The position numbers and the translations under genes were made by a program. Shown piece after piece: positions 52,572-64,000 of a DNA stretch of 64,000 nucleotides (position 1 is the stretch's first letter; the number at the start of each line of letters is the position of its first letter). This DNA comes from Siderastrea radians (lineage: Eukaryota; Cnidaria; Anthozoa; Scleractinia; Rhizangiidae). The notes below the pieces were generated by a model. It was not told where the DNA came from. It did not search any database and saw only the letters and a list, made by a program, of their open reading frames with translations. The stretch spans positions 35,797,614 through 35,861,613 of the forward strand of contig OZ024894.1 in the NCBI GenBank assembly GCA_964017195.1. Direction: 5' to 3'.

Positions 52572-53949
52572 CATGTCTGATCTGATATAACACCAATTTA
52601 ATCAAATCAGCAAGCGAACTGTAGCCTTTCCATTGAATAAGATATTCTTTCTGAAAAGGATTACAGTTCCAAATAGAGCTTAGGCTCAGAGCAGAGACAA
52701 ATATTATATTTTGTCATTCAGACGACATCGAACAGTTATCAACAAACCAATTAAGAATTAAATCGCAATATTTACCTTTCCTTTTATCCTCTGATGACTA
52801 AATACCCTTTTGGCTATTTCTGCTGGCCGATTCTTCAAAAGATCTGTATCGCTCACATCATGTAGGGCTTGTAAAAGCTACTTACTCTTTCATTCGCTCT
52901 TGCCGCCGTTTTGATTATGCGCCCGCGGTGCAAGTCGCTTGCCGTCACGAAGTTCTGTTTTAAAAATACTTTTCAAGAACAAAATGGTAGATTGTTGCAT
53001 ACGGCCACGAACTTCTAAATTAGAACAGAACTCAGATGACAATCGCGACTAAGAAGGCTATAACCAATCCACTAAACAATTCAGTATAATATAGGAGACA
53101 GGTGCCTCTGAACAGTATCATTTCAGGAGGTGACTAAACTTAAAATGAGGACCGGCTACCATTTTATATCATGAGACTTACGGTGTCGATCGACGATGAT
53201 CAGCTGCACAACACGCTTTAATATTTACCTATTACAGTGCAATATATATGAAGAACAGAAGATCGTTTACTTAGTTTGTATGGTCATCTTGAGTCGCTCT
53301 GTTATTGAAGGGGTACTTTCAATTCATTTCAATGGTTGCGCGTATTGGTCAACCTCGCGTGGTCGTTGGCCATGTGAATGGAATGGTCAGGATGAAATGG
53401 GTTTTACATTTGATAATTACTGATGATTTGTTCGCGGCAATCAGTGTCCATAAAAAACAAGTTATTTACGGGATAGCCTTAAGACGGTTTTCTGCTATAT
53501 TAATAGTTATTATTTTTTCACTCCATAGACTTAATGCACTCCCTATCTGCTTGTGACCACTTGAGAGCGCCAGAGTACTACATAGCTTCGGTTCAGAATA
53601 AATGCTCGTGGAAGGCGTATCCATGTTCAAACTACATGGACTTTATGACAGGACTTTGGTCGAATTGCAATGGCAAATGTCCCTCCATGGGATATGAAGC
53701 TGATCTCACCAAAAAGACTGGGACATACCTTTTGGAAACAAACCGAAGGGCTCCAATTTGCAGTATGTTCATGTTTTAAAAAAATTAAATTGGTTTTGTT
53801 TCATTTGTTTTCTTTCTGTGCGTGTTTTGTGTTTGTGCCTTCGTCTTCTTGTTTATTATGAAACTGCTTTGGAAATTTCTCACTCTTTAAATTATTCTTC
53901 TTGTTAAAATACATATTTCATTGCCATTTTAGGCCAGCCTCCTTTGTGA

Positions 53950-54050
53950 CCTGAGATTTAAGCCAGGGCAAATAGATGTTCTTATCGGTAAACTTGTAAA
54001 CTCATGACGCACTTACCTCGCATTCACTTCAGTCATTCGCCTTTCGTTCG

Positions 54051-54081
<31 letters not shown>

Positions 54082-55200
54082 AGACGTAAAGTGTGACACA
54101 TTTGCAACCTTTTGTCTCTCGATCAAATCTAGAATAAATAAAGCTTAGATTTCGGAATTGAAGCCATGGATCAATCATTCGAAGTCTTCTAAACCTTCTC
54201 TGCAAGTACTGATTCAGTCGATAAATTCCCAATAAATTTATAGCATTTTAAAGACGAAAATGGTACAAAAGTGCCACACGTTGGGGTAACGGCCAGTTTA
54301 AAAGGGTAAAATCCCATTTCTGCTGCGATAGAGGGATAGATGCGCAACTAATAAACGCTGGTAGGTTCACTCGCTTACCCTTTCAACTTTAAATACCATT
54401 TTGCCGAACTTCTCAAAAGATCGGGTCAAGTCATATGAAGTTTCTTCAACGTTAAAGTTCGCCGTTTCATTTTAAGGCCTTGAGATGCAATTTTTAACTT
54501 GCGAAGTTTCCTGTGTCCCCGCAATTAAAGCTATGGATTTCAAAATTAAACATGTTATAGGCCTGTCATATAACATTGTTCAAGCGGAGTGTCACCTTTC
54601 TAGGTTGAAACGTTTTGCTTTTTTGGACGTATTTTTAGATCCCAAATTGGCCGTCAAGCGGGTTGCGAAAGTGCCACAATTCGTAATTCTTCGCTAGAAT
54701 TCCAGCGCCGAGAGATAAATACTCAGACAATTCAGAATTTTTTAATAATTTCTGGTCTACGTGATAACCAATATCATATCTTTTTGGTATATTAATTGGG
54801 AGGTAGTGACGTTTAAGCTCTTGGTGCTAGGGACAGTTTTGTCAGGTTTGTTTTTGCAAGCTATTAGGTCGGATGCATTAGATACAGCGGCGTTGCTGCG
54901 ATTTTGAAAAGCTGGCCTTAGTTATATCTCAGGCAACACTGCAAAAAAAATACAGCGATATTGAGTATCTTAACACCCCCTTGCAGCATTGGGAAACACT
55001 GAAGTCGCACAAAACGTTACAGTGTTTACGGTGCCAAAATCTCAGGTCTAAATCTACATTAGGAACGATCAATCGCCTCTATTCACATGTACAGTACCCA
55101 ATGAACATAACCGCTAATGGAGCTTTGTCTGGGTTGGAAGTCAATTGCGAAAGACACGGCGGGCTAGCCAGGATAAAGCGCGCCTACAGCATTAAAAGCT
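53950..55200. other. Intergenic with a (CT)n run
   Basis: A (CT)n microsatellite lies at 54053-54080. No gene is supported; the 70-codon frame at 54485-54697 has no motif. Confidence 0.4.
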
Positions 55201-55206
55201 TTGCAA

Positions 55207-55395
55207 TGGCGGATCCAGGATTTTTGAAAGGGGGGGGGGGGGGAAGTGGGTGGCTGACCTGACAGAGCCATATCGGAAAAACCTGAGAAAAATCGCCTCA
55301 GTGATAGTTTTGTTCCCTTTCTTAATTTCAAGTTTAAACAAACCCCAGAGAGGGGGGGTGGCTAGCCACCCAAATCACGCCCTCTGGATCCGCCC
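55207..55395. mobile_element. MITE with GGCGGATCCAG ends
   Basis: GGCGGATCCAGGATTTTTGA on the left and CTCTGGATCCGCC on the right are inverted ends around about 190 bases with G-runs and GTGGCTAGCCACC. This end type is familiar from cnidarian and other marine repeats. Confidence 0.65.
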
Positions 55396-55774
55396 CTACT
55401 TTGTGTTATAAAATTATCGTAATTGTTCTAAAATTGCAAAGATCATTGAGTTAATTCAACCATGCTTCAATTTGGTTATGTTTCAAACTTCTCGTCTGTC
55501 GTTGATTCTTCAAGGTTGAGGTACACGATCAACCCTGTCTGTATGACACGGACAAGAAAGTTGCCATTACATCTTCACTGTGCCATATTGCGCTTGAAAT
55601 TTTTAGTTTTCTAATTGCACCTCGACGGTAAAGTTCAATTTAATATAACGTCACTTCAAAAAGCGAGCCTATACGCACGGCACACATCTCTCATTTGCAA
55701 AGTCGCACACAATCCACAGGCGGCCCACAATGTCTGAGCTTAACTCGGTTTCTGTAGCATAAAGCAAATGAGAG

Positions 55775-55985
55775 TATTGCTACTCCCCCCTGGGATGCTA
55801 GTCCATCGCAGGGTTACCCCAGCAGTATATATTGCCGGTACCCATTTATACATCTGGGTGAAGAGAGACAATTTGACGTAAGTTCTTGTCTTAGAAAGCA
55901 ACACGATGGCAGGGACCACGCCTCAAACCACCGCCCGACAGATGTGAAGTCCAACACGCTAAACACTACACCACCGCGTCTCCAC
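55775..55985 (-). mobile_element. tRNA-derived SINE, minus strand
   Basis: On the minus strand the head GGTGGTGTAGTGTTTAGCGT and a B-box-like GGTTTGAGGC are followed by a body with CTGCTGGGGTAACCC, CTGCGATGGACTAGCATCCC and GGGGGGAGTAGCAATACTC. The GCGATGGACTxGCxTCCC block resembles the conserved central part of V-SINE-type elements. It is a different family from 25686-26186. Confidence 0.7.
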
Positions 55986-56211
55986 ACGCATAACTCATAG
56001 CGTACCTATAAATCAGCGCTTCGAACGCAGATTTTTAAAAACCCGCATTACAACAAAACTCGGCCCAAAGACTGGAACACAGCATATTCAAATTGTACAA
56101 TTGTTTTGAAATTCCCGTTGAGACTTATAAATTTTAATATAAATCAAAAACCGTAATGAATTCTGTCAGTAAAATGACGCCACATGCAAATACCTATTTC
56201 TACTTTCACTC

Positions 56212-57290
56212 GTGCGTGGTCGTAAAGTTAGGGATTATGATTGCACAGCAATGACAGATAATGCTAACCGATCTGGCGTTGTAACATGTATGACTGTGAA
56301 CGAGTTTGAGAGGGCCACGCTCGAGAGCGACCGTTACGATGTGCGCGTCCTGCATCACAAGACCGTGAACACCGGCATAGTCCCCCACAGATAGTGCTGA
56401 CAAGCCACCTGTATAACTACATCAAGGTTTTTATGCAGGAAATGCGCTCCCAACTCCCAAATGTAAATTTTCTAGACAAGCAGATAGTGTTCCTTGTCGT
56501 GATGTGGAAAGCCAATGGAATCCAGCCAAATGACCAAAGCCTTGAGGTCAATTTCCAAGAAAGCACGAGTGCACAGCCCAGTGAATCACACTGGCCTCAT
56601 CGCAAATATGCAGTCTCACGTTGTAACGACAAGCACAAAGAGATCAGCGGCGGCAACCTGGCCGACCTGATGGCACACCGCGAGAACACCCCGCAGAAGT
56701 ACCACCGAGTTCTTGAGAAGAGCAAAAGTTCAGTGAAAGCATCACAAAAACTGCAGGGAATCATGAGAAACACAGAAGGAAGCAGTGAAGGTGAACCGAC
56801 AAGAACAAACTGACCTCCAAGAAGTCACTGAGAATGACACGGCACTTCAAGATGAAGCCGTTATGCCAGATCGGGTACCGTGGAAAGAAGAGTCCATAAA
56901 CACTATCCATAACATGTTCGCCGAAGAGATTGCTACACAAAACATTACGATCTCTTGCTTAGACGAAAAATACAGAGCGACCCAATATTGTGTAAGGAAG
57001 AGCCCAAACGGGTGTATGACAGAGTTCGGGAGGAGTGGCGATTCAAAGCGAAACCTGACGGCTGAGACAAAGAAACAGCAAATCTACCAGGGGAAAAGGA
57101 AACGATTGACAACCGCGTCAGCAGAAGTACTAGATGGCAACCAACAAAGTACTGAGTCATCAGACATTTTGTCCCCTACTGAGACTACAGGGAAATCTCA
57201 AAGTGTGTTCACCCCCGAGCAGGTTCAAATTCTGTTGCGTCTTTTTCAAGATATGGTAAACGGCGCTCTTTCAAAACCGCTACTCTAGAA
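56212..57290 (+). pseudogene. C-terminal half of a Crypton-like tyrosine recombinase, broken
   Basis: The frame pieces give VRDYDCTAMTDNANRSGVVT with the first catalytic Arg, VLHHKT with the catalytic Lys, then after a frame change VLTSHLYNYIKVFMQEMRSQ, ISGGNLADLMAHRENTPQKY with the likely nucleophilic Tyr, and SSVKASQKL. A further frame change near 56800 leads to PWKEESINTIHNMFAEEI and, in yet another frame, EPKRVYDRVREEWRF. The order Arg, Lys, Tyr and the DLADLMAH motif fit tyrosine recombinases of Crypton type. Several frame breaks make it a relic. Confidence 0.7.
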
Positions 57291-57544
57291 AAAGACAGCT
57301 TTAGCAATTCCCTGTTACAGCAATTGACATTGGCACAGATTGTAAATAGGTTGAATTATGAAAGAAAATAAATGAAAGAAAACAAAAATGAGACAAGCAG
57401 AACACCGCAGCATTGAAAAGTAGGGTTAAAAAACCATCCAAGTAAGTTATATATGCTTTTGTTGTCCTTGTCCAGGTGTTAATCTACCTATAGCTACCTT
57501 GTGTTTCAGTTCAGAATTCTTTCACAAAACAGGATTCTTGCTTC

Positions 57545-58545
57545 AGTGGTCGTTAATTGACTTCGTTCAAAACATGAGTTAAGAGTGTACTACTTACTGT
57601 AGTAATTTTTTTTAATGCCACGGGCTCTATGAAGACGGAAGATGTTAACTAAGAATTCACATGAATATAATTACTGGTTTTTTGCTTCGTGTTTTGAAAG
57701 CGTTTTGCGAGTCAGATATTTATTCTAATTCTAATAAGACCATAAACTGCACAGTAGAAATTTATATAGTTGAAGTAATTTGTAAGCAACTGATGTGTCA
57801 ATCTTACAAATTCTAGTTTTCTTGGATGGGTTTGAAAATGCTTGCTGTTTTGTTTTTCGACTTCCCAGTGACTTCAGTTACATTTCATCAAAGTGCCAGT
57901 TTAAAGACCTGAACCTGTTTATCTCATAGAAGTTTATCGTTCCCTTTGCTGTCGTGTAGCTCGGATCATAGATCAAAGAATACTCTTCAAAACTAAGTTA
58001 AGAGTGATTAATGATTTTCTAATACGACTGGCTCTACAAATTAAAGAAGAAAACTTTTTTTGGCTGTGTATTTCAAAGCGTTACTGGCTAGTCATTTATT
58101 TTAAGTTAAGAACCTTGAAGTAAATTGATGTATCGGTCTTACAAATCAGTTCTAGTTTAGTTAATGATGGTTACTAAAAGTCGTTAATGCTTTGTTGTTA
58201 TAGCTATCGCGTGACTTCAATTACATTATTTTAATGAAAGTGTTGTAAGCTGGCCTGCTTATCTCATCGTTCTTGTTTCTATAGTGTAGCTGATAACAGA
58301 CCATAGATAGATCGTAGAATACACTTCCAGTCTAGTTTAACAGTGATTATCAAGTGCTTCTGAGCAATGCACAGTAGAGACCTATACAGTTAAGGTAATT
58401 TGTAAGCAATTTATGTGTCAGCCTTACAAATTCTAGTTTTCAACGATTTTTTAAAATGGTTACTGTTTTGCTATTGCGATTTCTCCGTGACTTTAATTAT
58501 CCCATTGCAGTTTATAGTTCCTGTGGCCATAACTTGACTGATTAT
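57545..58545. repeat. Degenerate tandem repeat, about 300-base unit, three copies
   Basis: CTTACAAATTCTAGTTTTC recurs near 57803, 58137 (variant) and 58423. Each is followed by GGTTACT or TGCTTGCT, a GTGACTTCAATTA block and a TCATAGNAGTTTATCGTTCC block. It directly follows the recombinase relic. Confidence 0.65.
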
Positions 58546-58559
58546 TTAAGGTAATTTTC

Positions 58560-59480
58560 AATTTCCTTTGCAATAAAATGATCTTCGATAAAAATTGATG
58601 AATATGTTAAAATGATTATTAAAAGAAAATCTATTGATATTTATCCCATTATTATGTTGTATGTGGTTTCTTCCCATTATTTTGTTGTGGTGTAGGATTT
58701 TATATACAGTGTTGAAACAATGTTGGGCCAACAAGTATTATTGTTATAGCGTTTTTAACTCATTGAGAAAAAGCGCTCTACAAATTTGTTATTGATATTA
58801 TCATTACAAAACTACAGCCAAACTACCCACATAACTAACATAGCAAATCCGCGCAATGAAAATTATTGCTTCCTTGGCGCGAATAGTTACGATAAGTTTA
58901 ATTTTCCCGTACATTTCCACTGGCTATGTCAGAAAACAATTGGTTCATGGAAATTGAGTCATTGTGCACTTGGAAGTTTGGACGGCATGCACTCGAGATG
59001 CTGGAGGTGTTGTCCGCTGTGCCTTAAAAAACTTTCATTCTACACTTCTTTGTGCCTCACAAAGTTCCCGCGTACAACATAATTAACTCGATATACACAC
59101 AATAAAACGTGGAGTACGCAGTGAAGTTAGATGAAGTGCTTCACACAACTACCTTTATTCAACAACTCAATTAACTACTGCTAAGAAAAAATGATATATT
59201 GTGGCAAAAGTGTGATTGTGGTTTCACGAGCGTTAATGGGACATTTGCACGATGGCATCATTTCAATACAACCACCAGAATTCTTCATCGTGTTTTTTTT
59301 CTGATGTAACTTAGATCCCTTTTTATTTAATTCCCACTGGGATTACACAATTTTAATCTTGACTAAGGAGAAACGAAATGATTTCTGGTAGTTGAAGCTA
59401 GTGACGACATCGTGCAAATGTCCTTAATAACTATCAAACCAAAGAACTTACAATAAATTAAGAACACTACCGAACACTTT
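58560..59480. other. Intergenic, nothing recognised
   Basis: No gene or repeat could be named. The 98-codon frame at 58786-59082 has no motif. Confidence 0.4.
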
Positions 59481-59486
59481 ACTTAA

Positions 59487-59700
59487 GTGCCACAGTGGTG
59501 TTACGAATGTGCCACATTGGTTACGATAGTGCCACATTGGTTACGATAGTGCCACATTGGGTTACTAATGTGCCACATTGTGTTACCAATGTGCCACATT
59601 GGGTTACTTTTGTGCCACACTGGGTTACTCTTGTGTCACAGGAAGTGACGAAAGTGCCATACTGGTTACCAAGGTGCCACGAAAAGGTTACAAAAGTGCC
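59487..59700. repeat. Minisatellite, about 20-base unit TGCCACATTGGGTTACNAA
   Basis: About ten units run head to tail, more degenerate to the right, with no spacers. Confidence 0.9.
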
Positions 59701-59708
59701 TTTTCATC

Positions 59709-59709
59709 T

Positions 59710-59770
<61 letters not shown>
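59709..59770. repeat. (CT)n microsatellite
   Basis: About 30 CT units end in a short C-run. Leu/Ser and Arg/Glu frames here are repeat translations. Confidence 0.95.
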
Positions 59771-59772
<2 letters not shown>

Positions 59773-59825
59773 CCCCTCTCTCAGTAAGATAGAACAGAAA
59801 GATAAGCTTCTTTTTTTTCTCATTA

Positions 59826-59975
59826 TAACATAAAGGGCAAAATTACTGAATGCTGATTGGTCGAGACAGAGGGCATTTTTTCTTAATTTACTTTCGGACG
59901 AGGGCAAAATTACTAATTCCTGATTGGCCAAGCGCCAAACTTACTCGCATTTGATTGGCTGAGCGCGAGAGCGCG
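59826..59975. repeat. Short direct repeats with CTGATTGGYCRAG
   Basis: GGGCAAAATTACTRAT followed by CTGATTGG occurs at 59833 and 59899, with a weaker third unit near 59937. Confidence 0.6.
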
Positions 59976-60460
59976 CCATTTGCATTTTGTAGGCGTCTTG
60001 ATTTTGTGTAAGGATCGCTTCAAATTTTGACTTTTAACCCGGGTTGGTTGGTAAAAAGGGTCTGGAAATTGGGTGTTAGCTTGAAGGGAATTCCAGAAAG
60101 GTAAACCTAAATGTGTTACTGGAAACAGCAAATGGTTATTTGTTTTAAAACTACGGAAAACTTTGGAGCGACGTGGTGGATAATTTTTCCAGCGAGAGGA
60201 AGCTTCGCAACTCAGGTAAATATAATTTTAGTTAGTTTGAGTTTTAAGTGCGTTTCGTCAATGAAATAGAATTGTATTTATCTCTTGATATGAACATAAT
60301 CGTCAGTCTTTCTTGTTCTGTGTGCTGAGCAACAGTTAAACTGCTTGAGTGGCGAATTGTTTACGAGCGGGTACTTTTATTCTGAGGGCCGGCTGATTGT
60401 GATTGCATGGAAAGTTTTCCGAAAATTTTGCCGTCTGTGTTATAAACAAGTAATCGCATT

Positions 60461-60590
60461 GAGTCCTCGTAGAATTAAGGGCAAATTTCACTTGTATTTT
60501 CAAAGTTTTCACAAATTGCCCTTGTCGCTAAGGGACTCGGGTAATTTTGAAAATACGCGTGAAAATTTATCCTTAATTCTACTCGGTCTC
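60461..60590. mobile_element. 130-bp hairpin element
   Basis: GTAGAATTAAGG, then AAATTTCAC and GTATTTTCAAA on the left are mirrored by their reverse complements on the right (60540-60590), with a 30-base loop. Confidence 0.6.
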
Positions 60591-60599
60591 ATGTGATTA

Positions 60600-62640
60600 C
60601 ATATACTTATACAGTTGGGCTAAACAGCATCTTAAAAAATGGGGGATGGAGAGCACACACTAAGTTTTTTTTTCCACGGTGGCTCCTGTCGGCGTTTTAT
60701 AGTTTCGTTTATTTAACACTGTGACCTAAACATAAAACTGTTACCTGAAATCATCGTGCAAAGTCATAATAGCTGTCGAAACGCCAGTCAATGCCACCTG
60801 CAACAGTTCTTCTTAGGACAATTTTCACTGGGGTGATAACACTAGACACACTATTAACCTTGCTACTCCGTAAACATTTTGCAGGATGAAGAATGATTGC
60901 TGCCACTAAATGGATTCTTAAGTATAACTGGATGGCTCAATAGTTATATCCTTGGTGGGGCGGTTTCAGTTTAAGAAACTGTAGCTGTTCAGAGCTGTAC
61001 TACACTTGTAATAGTTGGTATTCATAAGCATGACAGTATTTTGCCAGTATAATGTTTTTATGTTTAAAAACGACTGAGTCCAGTGGCTACCTACTTTTCC
61101 CCATGCCATGAGCTGTTATAGTTTAGCTCTCCCTTATAGTTGTATTATGCTGGAAAAGTTTTTTTACATGCATACAGTAATCTAAGGTATTGTAGTAAAT
61201 GTCTCAATTTTTGTGTGGGTGTTATCTGCCTGAGAATTACGGCAAAAAATCATTTTATTTTTGCTCCGGAACAATATACCAATGGATACTTAGCTAAACA
61301 GGATTACTCTGGTTATTTCATCAGTAACAATGATATTATTATGATGACTTAGGAAAGAATTAAAAGGAAGATAAAGTTTTTGTATACACCCTCAGACGGT
61401 CCAACCCCACATGAGAGCACTCGGGGTTGTTTGTGGACTGTATTGGTGTCCATCTGTTAATTATTAACTTTAACTTGTCACTATTTAATTCTTCATATTT
61501 TTCAATTTACCAAAAAAACCCTAAATACGCCCACCGTTTTTTCTTCTTTACGGTCCGTAACGGGTTTCAAAATGGCCAAAAATTCTTACAGTTTCAAGGG
61601 ACTTCTCATTACAAACCTATGATGGCATTTTTGGATTGAGTGAAATCTCAAGGAGATTATTAGGAAAAACGGCTAAGTCATTGGGAAGACATAGCACCTA
61701 ACAGCAATCTCCCCTTAAGCATATCAGTGGCTGTTATTTACAATAGATAACCTGAGATCCCCTTTTTTTCTTAGATAAGTTTGCATATTTGTTAGTCGTT
61801 CATTTGTTTAGTTTTAATTTTATATTGGTTAAAGGACCTGAACTGTAAAATTCCCTATTATTATGATTAAACATGTTAGTAAGGTGTTACCAATTGTGTA
61901 GTTATTGTCCTCTATGTTGTCACGAGCTCATTGCGTTGTAAACTGAGATTTGAAGATACAGCGTAATGTACAATGAAGGTACAAAAATAAAGCACGGCAA
62001 ACGTTAATCCCCTGCCCTCACTTTTAATCCTTATGACAAACGCATATTAAGAATACTTAGTTTTTAATCATGGATCGTGAGTACCATTTCTTCTCTTAGA
62101 TTCATTATACTGGAGTCAACGTGAAGCTACAACCACCGCCGGAGGGGTTGGGAAGCGGTTACATTCTCGTCCCCAGAACTACGTGGCAACTGTGCGATCC
62201 AACTGTTGACCAAAAAGAGATCGAAGGCTCTGGGTACGAGGACGGGAGGGTTAGGGTGGCTTAGTTTAAAGGTGTATTCCGGCGACCTGTAAAACAATGA
62301 AATAACAAATTTAATATCCCCGTATACAAAACGAGAAACAATGAATACCAAGATATTTTCAACTTAAAAGTACACTGCTTACGTCAATCTTACCATTTAA
62401 TTTTCAGTCCTTAGGGCTGTTGGATGAAGCCCAGAATAAACGATAAGTCAGCGCGTACGAGTAGCAAAACCTTGTTCGATAGTTTCTAAATCAGTTTGAT
62501 AAAAAGTGAACAAGGATCGAAACTCATTTCTCCTGATCAGTATACTTGCGTTCCCAAGTGGTCGAAATTGTGACAACTCTGCTTTCGAAATCTCGATTTT
62601 TCATGTTTTTCTTATCATTAAGAGTGTATCAAAACGTTCA
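60600..62640. other. Intergenic with one small element
   Basis: Apart from the short ATTCTCGTCC element at 62163-62244, no gene or repeat is supported. The frames are short and motif-free. Confidence 0.4.
62163..62244. mobile_element. Small element with CTCGTCCCCAGA ends
   Basis: ATTCTCGTCCCCAGAACTAC faces GGCTCTGGGTACGAGGACG within 82 bases. Related end words are at 40922, 41733 and 63496. Confidence 0.5.
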
Positions 62641-64000
62641 GCCGGCCACCATTACTCTCCCAGAAGTTTCCCTTAGACTGTAGGATACAGTTCGTCTATT
62701 TAAACTGACAGCATCGGGCCTTTGTGAAAGTGAGAGAATTAAGTTCAATACCATGACGTCCTTCTTTCCGAAGATATAGTTACAGACTCACCCACGCGCG
62801 AGCAAGTGCCAGTAGAAAGTGAAAAATTCTCTTGTCAGTAGACATGTCATTAAAAATCCATGGCTAAAATTAACAGTGAATGTAAAATTTTCTGCGCAAT
62901 ATGAACGTCCTGAACCTTCTCCTATTATAACTTTCACAAAAGAAATTAATGTGTACAGTTTCTTGATCCTTTTATTGAATTTACCGTTAAACGATATGAT
63001 TTTTTTCGCGTTTGGAGATTCATTTACATCTTTACATTGAGAAAAACTCCCCAACAAAGTATTCTAACTCTATTCCATATTGCATCAAAAGTTAGATGAA
63101 AAGTCAATTAATATCGCTTTTCATTGGTTATGATGTTTGATATTCTTGACAAAGTAGTTCCACATATGGCCTTAAATTTTGTGCGTTGGACGATCCACTA
63201 TATTATCACACTTAGAATGAGAATGGTGTGAACTGCGGAAATATAAATTAAATGAGATGAAGATGTGACCATCGCAGTTGTAATGGCAATTTCAGCAATT
63301 GCGAATTGAGCCCGAAAAAAAGACGTTGAAGCCCCGAAAATCTTTCTTTCGGGCTTTAATTGCCATTATAACTTGCGATGGTCACATCTTCAAAACAAAA
63401 CAAAAAAAAAGATATTATCATTCTGTGGATAATTAATAATTGGCGAGGTTTATAATTTTGTATGCGTTGGTTTAATCTAGCTGTTGTCAATCACGTCCCC
63501 AGAGCGAGCGGACTGGTTTCATCTCTTTTGTTAAAGCATCCTAATCTGCCGCTAAAGCAAGCTGAACATTCATCACGATTCTCACCTGAAACACGAGTTT
63601 TAGTTTTTGTTGCCATCCTTTCCATCGTTGAGGGGCATATGAGTAAACAAGAAACATCCACTCTGTTGCATAGCCAAATATCAAAGATATTTACTTTTGT
63701 CTGCAGCTACTAACAAAACAAAACTATCCATGCGTACCTCGAAACATTTCCTTTTAGAGGTTTCGGATATTTTGCTTGCTTGTAGCTCCAGTCCTGGTAT
63801 CTGTTGGAGAAAGTCCAATCTGGATATGTGAGTGGCAAAATTATATAGCAGATCGAAAGTTCCGATATGACACAAAGCAAAGGGAGTTCTGATTTCAATT
63901 GGTCGAGATTATCACGAGCGACGATTGCGATTTCAATTGGTCGAGATTATCACGAGACTGCTTTCGAGAAGTCTTACGCTTCCCTTATGGATATATCAAT
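62641..64000 (+). repeat. Right copy of a duplicated block (partner 38081-40690), runs off the window
   Basis: The same ordered words as at 38081-40690 appear here. The copy carries its own insertions between 63190 and 63615, including a MITE. The final 100 bases repeat GATTTCAATTGGTCGAGATT twice. Confidence 0.75.
63259..63391. mobile_element. 133-bp foldback MITE
   Basis: GAAGATGTGACCATCGCA and TAATGGCAATT on the left are mirrored at the right end (GCGATGGTCACATCTTC). It splits the right-hand duplicated block. Confidence 0.8.

Larger units (their letters stand above)
50446..53949 (+). pseudogene. Lipase pseudogene, exons 3-6 of the second copy
   Basis: Exon equivalents are 50446-50746, 51089-51272, 53529-53762 and 53933-53949, with the same splice positions as the intact lipase. 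Exon 3 still reads GFSLGAQVAGYAG but has an in-frame TAG at 50587-50589 (CAG in the intact copy), and no clear acceptor or upstream exons. Exon 4 keeps GLDP, but a single-base frame change near 51215 and a TAG at 51248-51250 break it. Exon 5 is open, the same 234 bases long, and keeps CDHLRAPEYY; the terminal exon ends SQPPL then TGA. The mature fold cannot be made. Confidence 0.9.

Noticed and set aside
52213..52574. Gly/Arg-rich minus-strand proteins in three overlapping frames
   Set aside because: All three frames being open reflects G/C-run composition, not coding.

Overview
The window is animal nuclear DNA: AT-rich, gene-poor, full of microsatellites, short inverted-repeat elements, SINEs and decayed transposons, with intron-split genes. 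The repeat types (TA-flanked elements ending GAGCRGTTTTCAATTGAGTG, GGCGGATCCAG-ended elements, Crypton-like tyrosine-recombinase relics, L1/Tx1-like LINEs) are the kind I associate with anthozoan cnidarians. A stony coral or close relative is my best guess; this is an inference, since no species marker is present.

Two genes can be supported. The first (1285-4243, +) is a probable secreted protein of about 275 residues with a signal peptide, a strongly basic stretch and two tandem 77-residue repeats of a domain I do not recognise. The second (coding 19177-36266, +, candidate promoter near 16430) is a six-coding-exon lipase of the pancreatic-lipase superfamily. It has 349 residues, an intact Ser-Asp-His triad, a 12-residue lid and no PLAT domain, so it looks like a phospholipase A1. 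One of its introns is GC-AG. The large lipase introns hold a 4-kb antisense LINE with an exact target-site duplication, an inverted-repeat element with a tyrosine-recombinase fragment, a tRNA-headed SINE, and a 3.5-kb DDE-like transposon that itself carries a nested insertion.

The right half (41747-64000) looks like a second, degraded copy of the left half. Fragments of the secreted-protein gene (41747), of a 5.3-kb marker (46292), of the 13.5-14.5-kb region (46909-47955), of lipase exons 3-6 (50446-53949, now a pseudogene) and of the 38-40.7-kb block (62641-64000) occur in the same order and, almost everywhere, on the same strand. The simplest reading is an old tandem duplication of about 37 kb, with the left copy swollen by transposons and the right copy eroded.

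The rest is repeat landscape. It includes a dispersed family with CCCGGG termini (three copies, each with a perfect 8-bp target duplication beginning CTC), a 582-bp near-perfect palindrome, several minisatellites, and inverted-repeat elements carrying a SAP-domain reading frame or a tRNA-like segment. I see no rRNA, functional tRNA, CRISPR array or prokaryotic feature.
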